A DNA stretch of 64,000 nucleotides from Haliotis asinina (lineage: Eukaryota; Mollusca; Gastropoda; Lepetellida; Haliotidae), in NCBI RefSeq assembly GCF_037392515.1, contig NC_090291.1:35053001-35117000 (forward strand). The letters run 5' to 3'. A program made the position numbers and the translations under genes. The notes under the pieces are model-generated. The model did not search any database and was not told where the DNA came from. It saw only the letters and a program-made list of their open reading frames with translations. Below, one piece after another: positions 38,701-57,565 of this stretch. Within the stretch, counting starts at the first letter, position 1. Every line of letters begins with the position of its first letter.

Positions 38701-41276
38701 TCATGCGAAGCCTCCCCCAAACACATGGTTAGTGTTAACTGATGCACAAAACTCCTCTGTCTGACAGTCCAGGAACCACATTATTTTCGAGCCTACCTAG
38801 CCCTCCCTGCAATACTACACCCCAGAGACCCTGTACCCTGTATATATATATAAGTATTTTTCAATTCAGGTGAGGTGAGGTGTTTATTGAAAATTATTAC
38901 ATCAAGAAACAGTAGCAATATTCTATAAACTACAAATATGAACACAGTAGTTACAAACATACAGAAATATAATATCACAATTACATGTATTCAGCAGTAA
39001 GCGTTAGTCTAGGACAAGGGGAAAGGGCTGTTCATATAGACTCTGCCTAAACTGACACTCAATCTCTGAAAATATATAATTTTAATGGAAACAAAGACCT
39101 CAAATAAAAAGCTGAAAAGGAGCCCAACTTTACTGAGGAATTCAGATTTATGATCTGGAAATATAGACTTGCTCCATCTATTGCCTAAGCACCACAGAAG
39201 TGGCTGGGTGGAAAATAATATGAAATTATATGGTTCAGGTACTGTGAAACTGACTATACTATACTGACTATACCAGCTCAGAGATGACCGCTGATTGGCT
39301 GAAATTTCATTTGCTGCTGAGAATTGTGCACTGCTGTCAAAAGGGTTGATTTAAGGCAATTAAAGATGAAAATGAGTAGTTTCAATGAAGGGATTTAGCG
39401 ATGCCAATGAGTGATTTATGTATTTGCACCCTCTAGAGTACATGTGATCTTTAAGAAGCCTTGCTTTGGCTCTACAGTTTATAAGAGTTTAGCAAACTTT
39501 GATATATATATGTACAGCTACATAATTCAGTTTTATTTCATCTCAGTTGAATCCTACTTATTTTGTGGCTACTATCAAAATATACACTCTTTTCAGCTTG
39601 TAAGTTGTATATAACACTGTAATTGTTTCACAATACTTCGCAAGTCCATACTCTATTAGGTCTATTCTGTGCAGTTGGTAGTAAACACTATAATAATAAT
39701 AACTGAAATAATCATTGTATGATAAATTAAATGAGTAACAAAAACTGATACAAGTTTATATGAACACCTGTAAATGCATCTTGAAATTTACATCAGCTGC
39801 CCTGAAAATATAACTGTTAATATAAACTTTTTGACATTCATGTTTTGCATAATTAACACAGGGAATGGTATGGAGATGATAAAGATTTGCTTCTAACATT
39901 TGTATTGTTCAAATCTTTCTTCTTTTTAATAATTACAAAATACAAAAATGTAAAATTAAGTTTCAACTACTTGCATTATTTTTTTTTATCATTTTCCAGT
40001 CATGATAATGTATTGTATGGATTCTACAACTTCTTGAATATTTACAACACAATGTTTCTGGGGTACTTCTTACCTCCTCTTCAAGTGAAAGATAAAAGGG
40101 CAAGAAGTAGCCCAGAAACGCTGTGTTGTAAATACTTAAGAAGTTGCAAATCCACACGTTGTTATGTCACCCTCCAACTTCTAAATGAATATCAAACATT
40201 TTCCAATTGTTATACAGACTTGTTAATATCAAAGTGCTTTGTCCTTATTCTTTTGTCATTCATACAGGACCCGAAGAAAATATATCCACGAAAGTACACA
40301 CAAATTTGGAACATGTGCCAAGTCTAGATTTACATAGTTTCATACCAATCTGCTGAATTCTGAATTTTTTTAAGTCTCAAGGCTCCTTTTTAATATATTT
40401 TATTTTATTTTACTATGAGTTTCATTTGTAAAGTATGTTCATTTCAGAGACTAGATGTTAGTCCACTTGTTATAAATAGGTTTTAACCCTTTTTTTGTTT
40501 TTGTGTTTTTTTCACTTTATGACCTTTGAACAGTGTGCACTTCTGGCCCAGCAAGAACCACCTGGCAACCATTAACCATGGGCTGGAGGTCAAGGACTGG
40601 CCAATGCCTGGCAGTGGAATACAGTACAGCAGAGTTCTGACTAACCAGCTTGGCTCACTTTTCAGCAAGCTTCTTTAACCCTGTGATAAATGCCAGTAGT
40701 GTGTAGACACTAAATTGTTATTTTACATTTCTTTTCTAATTCCTATACAACATATTAAATGAAAAAATGAGAGCAATTCTAAGTTTGACTGACTGAAATA
40801 TGTTTGAGTGAAATATATTTGATATTAAAGACAAATCTGACGCCTTTGACAGAATTTGTCAAAAGAACCAACTAATGTTTTAATGGTTCCTCTTAAACTT
40901 TCAGTAACAAATATTTTCGAAAAGGGACCCCATTAAATACCACAAACACAAGCAAATACCAACTCAATACACTCAATTTGCATGTTTGACAAATTTAACT
41001 GGCAACTACTGTAACAGTACAGCAAATAAATCAAGGCAATTAAATCGTCTGCTTGTGCATCAAATCAGACGACATCTGATCGATAATGCAAAGTTCACGA
41101 CCTTTGACCCTGATCACGAGACCCTGGGGCGATGTTTGTCTGCGTTCTGCTTTCATTGGAATTCACGGATATTTCAACATTCATACTTACGCAGATTTGG
41201 ATATGCGATGTAAACTTACGTGGCAAACGGCAAATACGCTGATGGCGACGACTGCAAGGATGGATATGCTTTCCAT
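35542..41276 (-). CDS. Secreted peptidyl-prolyl cis-trans isomerase, cyclophilin B-like paralogue (four coding exons)
   Basis: Proline isomerase of the secretory pathway, as its plus-strand neighbour. Coding exons on the minus strand are 41276-41220, 37605-37404, 36673-36554 and 35765-35542 (57, 202, 120 and 224 nt; phases 0, 1, 1), giving 200 aa. Residues 1-19 are a signal peptide ([19 protein letters not shown]). The domain carries [14 protein letters not shown] (Arg78, Phe83, Met84, Gln86), [19 protein letters not shown] (Phe136), PWLDG (Trp144) and HHVVFG (His149), so it should be active. Its C-terminus, GPFDVEKV, is nearer to human PPIB than the neighbour's but lacks the AIAKE-type end. 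It differs from its neighbour most in the loop after the first GGD (FVNGDGTGS against YDKKDGSG) and in the C-terminal third. Intron 1 (3.6 kb) contains a roughly 120-bp palindrome; intron 3 holds a degenerate repeat. Confidence 0.93.
36200..36500. repeat. Degenerate AT-rich minisatellite in cyclophilin 2 intron 3
   Basis: The words AATGATCCA(C/G) and CACAATGATCC recur roughly every 20-35 bp (for example near 36250, 36271, 36418, 36445 and 36486) with poor spacing. Old tandem repeat. Confidence 0.6.
36554..36673 (-). CDS. Cyclophilin gene 2, coding exon 3
   Basis: Acceptor CATGTTTCAG, 120 nt, donor GTCTGT. Encodes [16 protein letters not shown] through [13 protein letters not shown]. Confidence 0.95.
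36815..36965 (+). mobile_element. SINE type B fragment followed by (TG)n
   Basis: GACCGTGCTCTTGATCACTG, GGTTGTCTGGTCCAGACTTG and ATTATCTAAAGGCCACTGTC are the type B middle. The tail is replaced by a (TG)n-rich run at 36923-36965. It lies in intron 2 of cyclophilin gene 2. Confidence 0.75.
37404..37605 (-). CDS. Cyclophilin gene 2, coding exon 2
   Basis: Acceptor GTTTCTCCAG, 202 nt, donor GTTTGT. Encodes [17 protein letters not shown] through [11 protein letters not shown]. Confidence 0.95.
40027..40146. mobile_element. Palindromic element, about 120 bp, in cyclophilin 2 intron 1
   Basis: CAACTTCTTGAATATTTACA and ACACAATGTTTCTGGGGTAC (40027-40071) are mirrored by GCCCAGAAACGCTGTGTTGT and AAATACTTAAGAAGTTG (40102-40146), leaving a loop of about 30 bp. 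Both strands therefore show similar spurious open frames. A MITE or other foldback insertion is likely; no second copy was seen in this window. Confidence 0.75.
41220..41276 (-). CDS. Cyclophilin gene 2, coding exon 1 (signal peptide)
   Basis: ATG followed by 18 mainly hydrophobic codons, donor GTAAGT, phase 0. The reading frame is open upstream for about 100 codons with another ATG, but the start at 41276 gives a normal signal peptide and the same 57-nt length as the paralogue. Confidence 0.87.
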
Positions 41277-41295
41277 AACGCCTCTTTCTTGTCTG

Positions 41296-41309
41296 CCACG
41301 TCGGCCAAT
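41296..41309 (-). promoter_or_regulatory. CCAAT/UPRE-like pair just upstream of cyclophilin gene 2 start
   Basis: The minus strand reads ATTGGCCGACGTGG: an inverted CCAAT box three bases from ACGTGG, one base off the UPRE core TGACGTGG. It lies 20-33 bp upstream of the ATG, so it may be in the core promoter or the 5' UTR. The known ERSE spacing (nine bases) is not met. Confidence 0.3.
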
Positions 41310-41599
41310 GGAGCTGTTCCCCTGAGTGTTAGTTTCGTACTCGGCTTCTGACTCCTTTGTCCCTCCCCAAAACGGAAGAGCGGCATCCAAACAACAGGAA
41401 ATTCCAGCTGGCAGTTCATGCACACGTGGAGGGGGTTTCTCCCTTTCAGTTACAATTAGGTCATCGCTCTCAACCGAATATTTTGACACTAATATTGCAC
41501 ACCAAGACAGATGACAAGATAATGAGACAGGGCATGTTTGTATTGACATTTTCTGTTTGTCCTGTTTTTGTACATGCCGTGTAACACACAAGCAATTTA

Positions 41600-43104
41600 C
41601 TCAGGTTTGATTGGCGCTAAAGTGGACTACATAACACATCGCGGTGATGTCTATTTTAAGACATTAAAAGGACTGGTGTTTGTTAAATGAAAATGGTTAA
41701 TTTTTGTCCTATTAAAAAGCATGCATGGCGAATCAGATGGCCATGAAATATCAACAGTGTTAAAACTGAACTGATTTTTTTCTTGCCAAATAAAGTGCAA
41801 GTTTTCGTTCATTGCATTTTGGCCACTATGCAGGTTTAAATCAAGGGAAAATAATCACCTAAAGGACGTGCCACATGTATTTTTAAAACCCTTTTATATG
41901 TAGCGATGTGAGAACCACCGCATTACAATGCACCTGCACTAAATAAGTCTTTCAACATGTATGCTTAAAGTGCAGGTAGGCTTATCTATATTATCCAGTC
42001 AGCTGATATTTTATCTCCATATTATGAAAAATACCCAAGGCCATTGCTGTTGTTTCAGAAAGAGAAATACCGTGAAGTGACAGCTGCATTATGTTTTTCC
42101 TGATACAGATAGAATACCAGTAATAATTGATAATGAGGTGCAGCAAGTTATGAACAGCCCTACCATTTTAATATTTTCAATGAACTTTAGTATAATGCAT
42201 AATGATGACATATGACCTTGATGCAAGTTTGTTACAAGCCCCAGTGGTCTGGTTTAAAAGTGCAGGAATTATAGAATTTTCACAGAAACATAATCTATGA
42301 ACATATTTTGAAAGTTAATACCAGTAGATTTAACATGTACACTTTCTGTACTTAGTCATTATTTTTGTAACAAAATTTTCTGGCAAATAAGGATCACTCT
42401 GAAGTATTTGTTTTATTCATAGGTCCGTTGAATTTTTAAAACAAACAAAAGTGGTGCCATCCACATAACTACCATTGGCCCAAATATACACCATTCACAC
42501 GAGTCAGCAATGTATTGGCTCTTGTAGATCAAATACCATCTGTTGCTGTTAAACATCATGTAATAAATAGCTGAAATGCACTTACAGGAAAGATCATGTT
42601 TGAAAGATTGCAACTGGGTTGGGTTTATTAATCTTTGAACAGCATTCCCAGTGATTCTAGTTATTGTAATTCTTCTAAAAGGTGCATTGGCGCATGTTTC
42701 TTCAATGGACTTCCAGACTCGGTGCTTGATGCACTTCATGTGGAGGACAAGAAGGGATGACCACTTAATAGAGGCCCTGAGCTTATTTCTTGAACTCCTG
42801 TTTTACCACCTCCTGCCTCATAAGCACCTTGAAGGTCTACCACATATTTCAGGAAATATGGTATGTCACAGCATATCTGTTAAATATTGGAGGAGAGCCC
42901 CAAACTATGCAGGACCCAAACATTCACCCAAAACCCACAAGCAGGGGTATTGTGCTGATGAACTTAGAAGTCCATCTGGATGAAACACAACATGACCCCA
43001 CACCAAAGGGTTTTCAGCACATCCAAGGGAGGCAACTAAAACTTAAGTGTGGCACTTAGACCATGGGACCATTTCCCTTGGTTGAAATAAAAACAAACCA
43101 CTGA
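41600..43104. other. Intergenic, nothing recognised
   Basis: AT-rich. Overlapping open frames near 42413-43059 on both strands have no recognisable protein pattern. Confidence 0.5.
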
Positions 43105-46100
43105 TATTCATTTACTTACACATTTATTTGAACACGGGCATAGGCAATGTTTGACAATTTCCATGTATGTACCAAGATGGATTCAAGCAAGCCACGGACA
43201 TCGTACTAACCATGCTAACAACGGACAGTAAACATCCAGAACTCAACAGATAACCAATAACACATTCATAATCTACACTTACAAATGACAATGGCTTTAC
43301 AACTCAAAACTGAGAGTGATAATACGGCCATAATAAATACTGTTTCATCTGAACAACATAGCAAGAACGAGGAGAGCAAAAATGGGATTGTATTCTTTCA
43401 ACAAATCAAAAACCAATAGCTCCAAACAAAACTAATAAAAATATCTTCTAAAGATGTTTCTTTCACTATTTATTAAAGGCCATTTGTAACTTTTGTATAG
43501 CTTCAGAACAGAATTAGAGTCTAGTTATGAAGTTAGACCTATCATTCCTCGAGCAAGCTCTGGAAGCTTATAGCGAGACCCCTGGCAAAACATCACAGCA
43601 AATATTCAAACGGGGTGCAACAGGTGTATGCAGATGACTGGTAGTAATTTATTATGGCCTTTTAATGGAACAAATACTATGAGCTAGTCCGGGCTGATCA
43701 AAGCTATACTGGTACCAAGAGGAGAAAGAGAGCAAGACTGACGGATGGACAGGCAGACAGACTGACAGACAGACAATATGAAGACTGGAAGCATGTTTTC
43801 TGTATTGGCATCACATGTAAAAAATAGCTTGAAAGTTATCTTTAATTAAAACTTACTTCAATCAGTTACAAGAATGATTAAGAAGTTACGATAAATGACA
43901 AAAATTATCGAGAAGTTATGATAACCAAGATACAGAGAGGTTGTGGGTGTAAGTTCTCCAGCCACAGATGCAAAATGTGAGCATCACACTCCCGAAGAAA
44001 CTTTTCATCAAGGCATACCATGTAACTATTCACTTCAATTTGAAAATTTTAATGCATATTTTAAGTTGGAAGAACTGTCATAATTTCTACAGATGCTGTG
44101 GATAAGGGCAATTCTTTCAACACAAATTCTGATCAGTATATACTTTATTTGGAGATAAAGGAAACACTAACTCAGCCCGAAATGTGAATTTACGAAATGA
44201 GAACCTTGGAGCGACACATTCACATTTCTTGTTTACGTTTGTTCAGAATATCTGACACAAAGTTTAATCCCAATAATGATCACATTTCTTGAAGACACAT
44301 CACCATAACAAAATCTGCATTATACAAGTATTTACTTAGAGGAAGTGGAACTATGTAAATCTGACATATGCTAGGGATGTCACGATACTTACTTTTTTGA
44401 AACAATACGTATCATGAAACCTATTTTCATGGCATGTCATTAGTTTAACATTGCTGTTTTTGAGAGTGAGTGATTGAGACTGGTTTAAGAGCACTGTTCA
44501 CAGTATCCCAGTCACATCATGGTGTTGCCAACCAATACAGGTCTCGGATGTTAACCACACCGAGGAAACCATGGTATTTGAACCCTCAGTATAGGTGTAT
44601 GTCATATCCAAAGGATACAACTGTGCTGCACATCCAATGACAGGGCCACGTGCTACACACTGCTCCTGTGAACAACACACTCGGCCTATTCTGAATACTC
44701 TACACTGTGCACTTATGGTGGCCAATGAATGCATTCAAACTCCTAGATGCAGGTACAGCAACCTGCACTAACTTGGACAAAGTACTGTGACTTTGCCTCA
44801 GTCCACCCAGCTGTGAATGTGTTTTTTGTAAGAATGAGAAGACGACAAGTACTCAATGTGCCTAGTGGATGCAAGAGTTATGTTACCCATGGAGTTAAGA
44901 TTGATAAGACAATGTGCCACCAAGACTGACATCCAATAATAGAGAAAAAATACCAGCACCTTGAGCATTACTACTTTCATGCATATGTGCCATATAAACA
45001 TCTTATAACACTATCCAGTTTACTGTTCTCAAAATCTGGACAGATCTTTTTGAAAATATTCGTGCATATCAAATTAAAAAGTATATTGTATCTGTGATGC
45101 TAATACAGAAAACACAGTTGAAAGAGAGATGAAGGCGAACAGAACTGAAAGATGAAGTAGCCCAAAGAATGACAATCCTAGCACTTTCAAACAATACTGA
45201 AACAATGCAGTACTTGGCTGAGAACCTAGAACAGGTATAGGAATCTATACCGTAACACCTCATGACAAATAGGAATTAGTTTGAAATTTCGAAAATCTCA
45301 AATTGTAAGTTTGAATTCATACACTCACTATGAAAACAACAACCAATATTCTAAAAAAAAAATGTTTGATTCAGAATGCTGAGATAAAGCCTACACGTCC
45401 CCCCAAAATCCTACCCGTCAAAAATATCTGTATGACTTTTGTATAAGGACTGTAAGCTGTGCTCGGACACAGAAATACAATATCCAGAAAGACGAAGCTT
45501 CGAAGTGATTGTTGGGACTGAATCCCGTAGTTCACTCATGACAAGTGAATCAATGTCAAACATCATAAAATACCTAATATTTTTCATATGTACAATTTTA
45601 CACCACGTTGCTCACACTATAGGCAAAACATATGTACAACTTGAAATACATGTGGGTACGTACATACTGCTTAGTCATTGGACACAAGCAATCCCATTGG
45701 AATCCATATCAGTAGGTCCCAATGACACTTGGCAATACGATACATACTCCATGTTACGTACCTATGTATACTTATGTATATATGTATATCTGAGTCCTAG
45801 CATGCTAGTCAGCAATGCTATTTCATAATGGCGATCAATGGGTGTCTATAACATGAGAGATATGTTGTGTGAGGTAATTCAAGTCCTATGTCTCCTCTCA
45901 TGGGTGATACCATCCAGTTACACATTTCGCTGTGACGTTGTTACAGTGAGAGTTAATCAGTGATGTCAGTTGTAACAGCACAATCAGGTCATCAGATTAT
46001 TTCGGTAATACTAGACAACAAGTTACACTGAACAAGACAGGTGCCATCTCTGATGTTGCAAGATCTTTAAGCGCCATCCTTCAAGGAGTTCTTATAACCA

Positions 46101-46874
46101 TGATATTGTGCAGAATAGTTTAATGGAAGTCTATTTTAAGATTGCTGTCATAGAACCAATTTGAAAATAGTTTATCCAAAAAGAACCATGTGATGACTTG
46201 AAACATTTCAAAACACAAATTGTGAAATTCCTGTTTACGTATAGCTACACAATATGCCCTTGCTCTGGGATGAAGGACCGCATTCTTGACAAGCAGAGAA
46301 TATCAACACCGATCAGTTTAGGGGAACTGATCCAATCAGCATTTCTGTTACACTGACCTAAGGGAAACTGATCCAATCAGCACCTTCATTACATCCACCC
46401 AAGGCACTTTCCCCTTCTCAAATAGCACTAATCCTCTCCAAGCCCCATGTCCAGGTACGACTGGGCACAGACGCAGCACATCTACTGATTTCAGCAAGCT
46501 TCAACAGCGGCATATTGTGATGGCGTATCTCAGAGCGATGCTATGGTTATCCTATCAGGCTTGATGCTTGTCAAATCATTGGGAAAATGACTGACATTCC
46601 CTCCTTGCGGCCATCCTAGCAAAGCTGTAAAGATCTGTCACTCAGTGAAAATTCAGCACGACTTGCAGAGCACAAATACTGACCAATCAGAATTCAGCAA
46701 GGTAGAATCTTCTGCTTAGAGCATTAAACCATTTCCTATGTCAACTGTGACTGTAGCAGAACATCATTCCATGATGAAATGCGTTCCTTCACTTTGAGCT
46801 GAAGAGGGCAGTCTTCACTGCTGATTAGCTTTTCTTTCATGCAAGCAATTATGATTGCTCCCTCCTGATGGATT
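43105..46874 (-). other. Probable long 3' UTR of the ANKRD11/12-like gene
   Basis: It runs from the stop at 46877-46875 to a minus-strand AATAAA at 43128-43123. The stretch has no SINE copies and no coding exon of its own. Another AATAAA-like word near 44150 could give a shorter form. The length (about 3.8 kb) rests on the signal alone. Confidence 0.45.
43123..43128 (-). terminator. Candidate poly(A) signal AATAAA, ANKRD11/12-like gene
   Basis: The minus strand reads GTTCAAATAAATGTGTAAGT. Chosen because it closes the SINE-free tract downstream of the stop codon. Confidence 0.4.
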
Positions 46875-53130
<6,256 letters not shown>

Positions 53131-53962
53131 CTGCAAGAGCAACATCATCATCTATGATCTAATCACAGCTTATTTCCACCTGTTTATCCTGATTTCCAAC
53201 TTCACACCAGCCTGCTTTGACTGGTCGTGAAATGTTAAAACATCAGGTAACTGTCTCTATTACAACTGGACGACCCACATCTGCCAGTTTGGCAATTTGC
53301 TGTTCAAGCAGTAGGTGCATGTCAAAACCTAGTGTTGAGCTTTGGTTAACATATTAACAGAAATTGAAACGTGACTCCCCCAACGCCCATACACCATCCT
53401 ATATTACAGTAAACAATTAAGAACATCCTTCCTCGAATAAATAACAATTCATTCAACATGTGAAACTCTTAAAAGTACAATACAATGCAACAAAATGCTT
53501 GCAAACAGCTACAGGCTTTGAACCCTGGTCTTCACTTTTATATATATTTATACATAACAAGTATTCACCTTACAAAATAGTGTAACTGGAAAATATTTCC
53601 CTCGAATTGAACACTTTGCTAGAAATAGGATCAATGTAATGGACGCAGTAACAAATTGTCATTCAACCATCAAGCATGTAGTTCTAACTTTCTTCGTAAG
53701 GTTGCTGTGAGAATGTTGCAGATGAATTCTATCACAGGTTAATCTAAATATCTGAATAACCTTAAAAGCTTAAAAATAAAAACCCATTCGATAGTGACTC
53801 ATTCACTGCATGACAATATGAAGTAGGATTGCAGAATGAAACTAGCAGGCATTTGCATCAACACACAACTGTAAAATATACAATTCAAGAACCCTTCATC
53901 AATGTTCACACATAAAAAAGATGCACAACTAACAACAAAACTAAACTGAATATAAACCTTAC

Positions 53963-53969
53963 CATTCAT
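53963..53969 (-). CDS. Candidate short first coding exon of the ANKRD11/12-like gene (M-N-G)
   Basis: The minus strand has ACCATGAATG followed by the donor GTAAGG. The start has A at -3 and an in-frame stop lies within about 15 codons upstream. The exon would end in phase 1, exactly what the exon at 53130 needs (ATG AAT G + GC). It would give a 297-aa protein consisting only of the C-terminal region. Alternatively this is a small internal exon, since a pyrimidine-rich stretch and CAG lie just upstream, or a coincidence. Confidence 0.4.
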
Positions 53970-54904
53970 GGTTGAATAGCACGTCTGCTCTTGCAGCCAG
54001 AAGCAGACATGCTTCTAATCCTATTAGACCACAGTTCATTTGGACTAAAGTTTATAAAACATAACCAGATTTGCAGACAAATCAGTTATATCAGATTTGC
54101 ACAACTCAAGAAACTAGCAGAGAAGTTGCTGTGTCTACCCTTGGCAACAGAACACCATCAGATGTTTATGAACATGGCAATGATTTTAATAAAAGCTAAA
54201 GAAATGGAGCAACATCTACTAAAACCTGTCTCTGTGATGATATGAAGGAGGCAGACTGTCTTGAGTGGCTGTGGTATAGCTAGCAACAGAGTAATGATGC
54301 CATCCTTTATGCACTAATGAGAAGTCTTCGTAAGAGGGAGAGTCGACAATTTGTCACAGCAGTGTTTTGCATCAGCAAGTACCAGTTCAGCATGGCTAGT
54401 GTTGTGAATTGGTTGAAATTCAAAGATCAATTATCACATCAATACAAAAAATGATTTTTTTATTCAGTAAGCAGTTATAGAGCCAGGTCTAACAAAAAAC
54501 TACAAACAAAACCAAAACCAAAACAACCCCAAGAAACTCAGAAACCAAACTACTAACAAATGTGGTTTCGATTACTCCCCCACAACATTTTTGTTTTGGC
54601 CTCAAGTGTATACAGTGGCTTAATGCCTGTTGTTTACTAACTTCAATCATGTCGGCTGATTAAAATATTTCAGATTTTCTTCCCTCATACAGACCCAACT
54701 CTTATGAGAGGAAATATGGTATCTATATATATTAAGGTTTACCCTTTAAATATATGAGTAGTCATCAAGGTGGTAGGAAACTTGTGTCAGAACAAGAAGG
54801 TAATTTCATAAAGAAATGCATTAAAAGTTTACATACATATAATTATTAATTCGCTTTCATACTGATCTCAATGCATTATCATGATCATGATTATATATGC
54901 TAAT
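53970..54904. other. Upstream or intronic stretch
   Basis: No exon recognised on the minus strand; no SINE. A plus-strand 84-codon frame (53991-54245) has no recognisable motif. Confidence 0.45.
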
Positions 54905-55072
54905 TAATGGAGGGATGGTGGAGTAGCTTAGCGGCTAAAGTGCTCACTCATCAAGACCCAAGTTCAATCAACCACATGAGTATTGTATGTGCAACCGATC
55001 TCAGGAGTCAAGCGCTGTGCTACTGTTGGAATATTGCTAAAAGTGGTATAAAACTGAACTCGCTCACTCTAT
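54905..55072 (+). mobile_element. SINE type A, diverged head
   Basis: GGATGGTGGAGTAGCTTAGC, GGCTAAAGTGCTCACTCATC, AAGTTCAATCAACCACATGA, ACTGTTGGAATATTGCTAAA, GTGGTATAAAACTGAACTCG and CTCACTC. Confidence 0.82.
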
Positions 55073-55536
55073 CACTAGAAAAAACCACAGGATTCACAAA
55101 ACTGTTAAAAACACTCAGACTCACAAACAGTTCTTTAACAGTAACATGGACTTTAAAGCAAATATGACTAACAATACCAGAAACTAGGAAGTTTTGATGA
55201 ATATCAGATATTTTGTGTTGAAATATGTAAATAGGTCACCTTGACCTGCTTACATAATCAGTCACTATACAACATTCTCACTACAGTTTGTCTTTGAACA
55301 TCAAACATTTTATAAACCAGTGCCATCCAATACTTACTTCACATATATCTCCTGTTCTCCTTCATCTCTTTGTGTATAAGGTCACTGTGACCTAACCCAG
55401 TTATAACAGTAGCCTACTCGAAGCTCCTTGAGATGTTAGGAGATATAAGAACTAGTGAACCCACTGTTGTAATATATGAGGTAGCACGATCAACTGCATC
55501 ATCATCATCTTCATCATTAGAGAAAATCACCTCCCC

Positions 55537-55607
<71 letters not shown>
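55537..55607. repeat. (CAT)n microsatellite, about 23 units
   Basis: Perfect trinucleotide run giving spurious poly-Met and poly-Ile frames. Confidence 0.97.
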
Positions 55608-56504
55608 CTCCCAGTACACATACAGCTGCATGTATATACACTGTGACTGGAAATATAACAGAAGCTCTGACCTGAACATGGTGATCGTTTGGTTCAAAAG
55701 GGAATTCCATTCCCTAAAATATGGGCACGAACTGGTAGTGGTTATTTCTACATGCACACTGTTCACATTGTCAGTGTCATGCTGATATCTGGTTGATGTG
55801 ACATGGTTAAATAATCCCTATAGCCTAATGCATGTTTTTGTGGTGTCACACATTTTATGTAATCCCTAGTCCTGTTACATAAATGGATTTCATCAATACT
55901 GTTGGGTACTGTTTCTGACAAATGAATCAATTATGAAATCTGTGACTCATTAACTTATTCACAATAACTAAGGTCTTTTGAATGTAGCTGCATATGACAA
56001 CTTTCAAAGCATAAAAACAGAGAGGGCTTCAAGAACTGTTCATATTCCTGGTGGACATGACATATGTACTTACATCTTATTGCATAACATAGTGTTTCTC
56101 ATATCAAGGTTGCCATAGATACTGAGGAAAGGATTTGAGATTTGTCAGCTGTCACTCCAAATCCATTATTTATGGATAATCAGTTGTTTTTTACAACTGT
56201 TAATGAAGGATCCATTTTGAAATTTCAATGCAGTGCAGTGGTAGCACCAGTTTATAATTAATCCCTGATGACGTTCATCCAGAATATAGCATAAATCAGA
56301 GGTTACAGGTTTTGTCCTCAGGCCACGTATGCTGGCATTTTGAAATATCTATTGAACAGTTTTCTTTTAACTTTAAATTGTATTCAGAAATTTGGTCAGA
56401 AATGAACCTAGTCATTTTGATGTCAAAATGACTAACCAAAAACAGGTTAATCATAGTCTACAGGATGGCTATGACAAGAAACAATGTCCTTTATTTTAGA
56501 AATG
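55608..56504. other. Non-coding stretch, nothing recognised
   Basis: AT-rich, with no exon, repeat or SINE seen. Confidence 0.5.
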
Positions 56505-56665
56505 GAGAGTGAGTGAGTTTGGTTTAGCGGTGCTTTTAAGTTTAAGCAATATTCCAGAAACGCCACAGCAGGGTACACCAGAAATGGGTTTCACACACTG
56601 TAACAGATCCTGGGACTTCGGCGTGACGAGTGAGCCCTTTCACCACTAGGCTACCCCACCTCCTG
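56505..56665 (-). mobile_element. SINE type A, full layout
   Basis: GAGAGTGAGTGAGTTTGGTT, AAGCAATATTCCAGAAACGC, AGAAATGGGTTTCACACACT, TGGGACTTCGGCGTGACGAG and ACCACTAGGCTACCCCACC. Confidence 0.87.
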
Positions 56666-56749
56666 GAAATGGATGCAAAGACAACTTATTTCATCTAATA
56701 TCCAAAACCTTCAGCGCAATTATAACATTCTCTTGAGGGTTTCGCAATA

Positions 56750-57565
56750 CAGTCGTGCCCCGTTTATCCGCACCTCAGATATCCAGAATACTCGCCTTCC
56801 GAACGAAAATCCCTTAAAATGAATTCACAACATTGTAAAATTACTCACCTACCTGGAAATCCGGTTTCCATAACCATACGATCATTTTCACATACAAAAC
56901 ACTAAATTGTGTACATTTTTGTCTTGTATATTTAGATGTTTGAGCACCTGTATGTTTACACACGCAATTACCGAAGGCCTCACGTGTCGTAAATGAAAGA
57001 AGTCGTCAGTCTTTGAAGTGTGAGAAGATTAACTACCTCTGGGTAGCAAGGTGACACTGAGTTAATTTTGAGGCATGTGGGTCACTATAATTAATTAATT
57101 CTGATGATCAAGCAAGCCTGGACAGCTGTGAGCGAAAAGACAATTGCTAACTGCTTTCATCATGCGGATATTATCCAATCAAATAAGGATCAACAAGAAG
57201 AGATGCCCTTGTTGGAACTTCGCAATGCACTACAATCCTGTGCACAAGTTGCAACTGTGACTGTTACTGCCGATGATCTTGTGAATGTCGACAGTGACGA
57301 ACTGACCGGTGAAAGTCCTTTTCTACACAGCCAGTGCAAAAAGCTGACTGATTTCTTCAAGCGAGCATATATAACTGCATGAACAGGTATGAAACATTGT
57401 ATGTATGCACTGATATTTGTTTACGTGTAATCAACAAAGATTATGTCTGATGCCTACTATGTTCGTTTCTTTGCACACATGGCCCCTGGTTCAGATATCC
57501 AAAAATTTGTGTATCTGGACAATTTCAATAAAAACACAAGTGTTTAGATAAACCGGGCACAACTG
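56750..57565 (+). mobile_element. Tigger/pogo-type DNA transposon, internally deleted, 816 bp
   Basis: The ends are inverted: CAGTCGTGCCCCGTTTATCC on the left and, read on the minus strand, CAGTTGTGCCCGGTTTATCT on the right. Each is flanked by TA, the target duplication of the Tc1/mariner superfamily. A 92-codon frame inside resembles the C-terminal end of Tigger transposases, followed by an AATAAA near the right end. Most of the transposase, including the DDE core, is missing, so it could only move in trans. Confidence 0.85.
57104..57382 (+). pseudogene. Tigger transposase C-terminal fragment
   Basis: KQAWTAVSEKTIANCFHHAD matches the AW..V...TI.NCF..AGF region following the DDE domain in Tigger/pogo transposases. 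An acidic stretch (DDLVNVDSDELTGE) follows. The frame starts abruptly after the left-end sequence, at the internal deletion. Confidence 0.8.

Noticed and set aside
39887-40327. 146-codon plus-strand frame
   Set aside because: It is hydrophobic only because of AT-rich composition, and it spans the palindrome, whose two strands give look-alike frames.
41187-41591. 134-codon frame with an earlier ATG for cyclophilin gene 2
   Set aside because: The upstream part would put about 100 residues before the signal peptide; the later ATG matches the paralogue's exon length exactly.
42413-43059. Overlapping frames of about 90-110 codons on both strands
   Set aside because: The segment GLPDSVLDALHVEDKKG looked protein-like at first, but it is short, followed by stops, and matches no family I know.
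55414-55710. Frames with long poly-Met and poly-Ile runs
   Set aside because: They are translations of the (CAT)n microsatellite.
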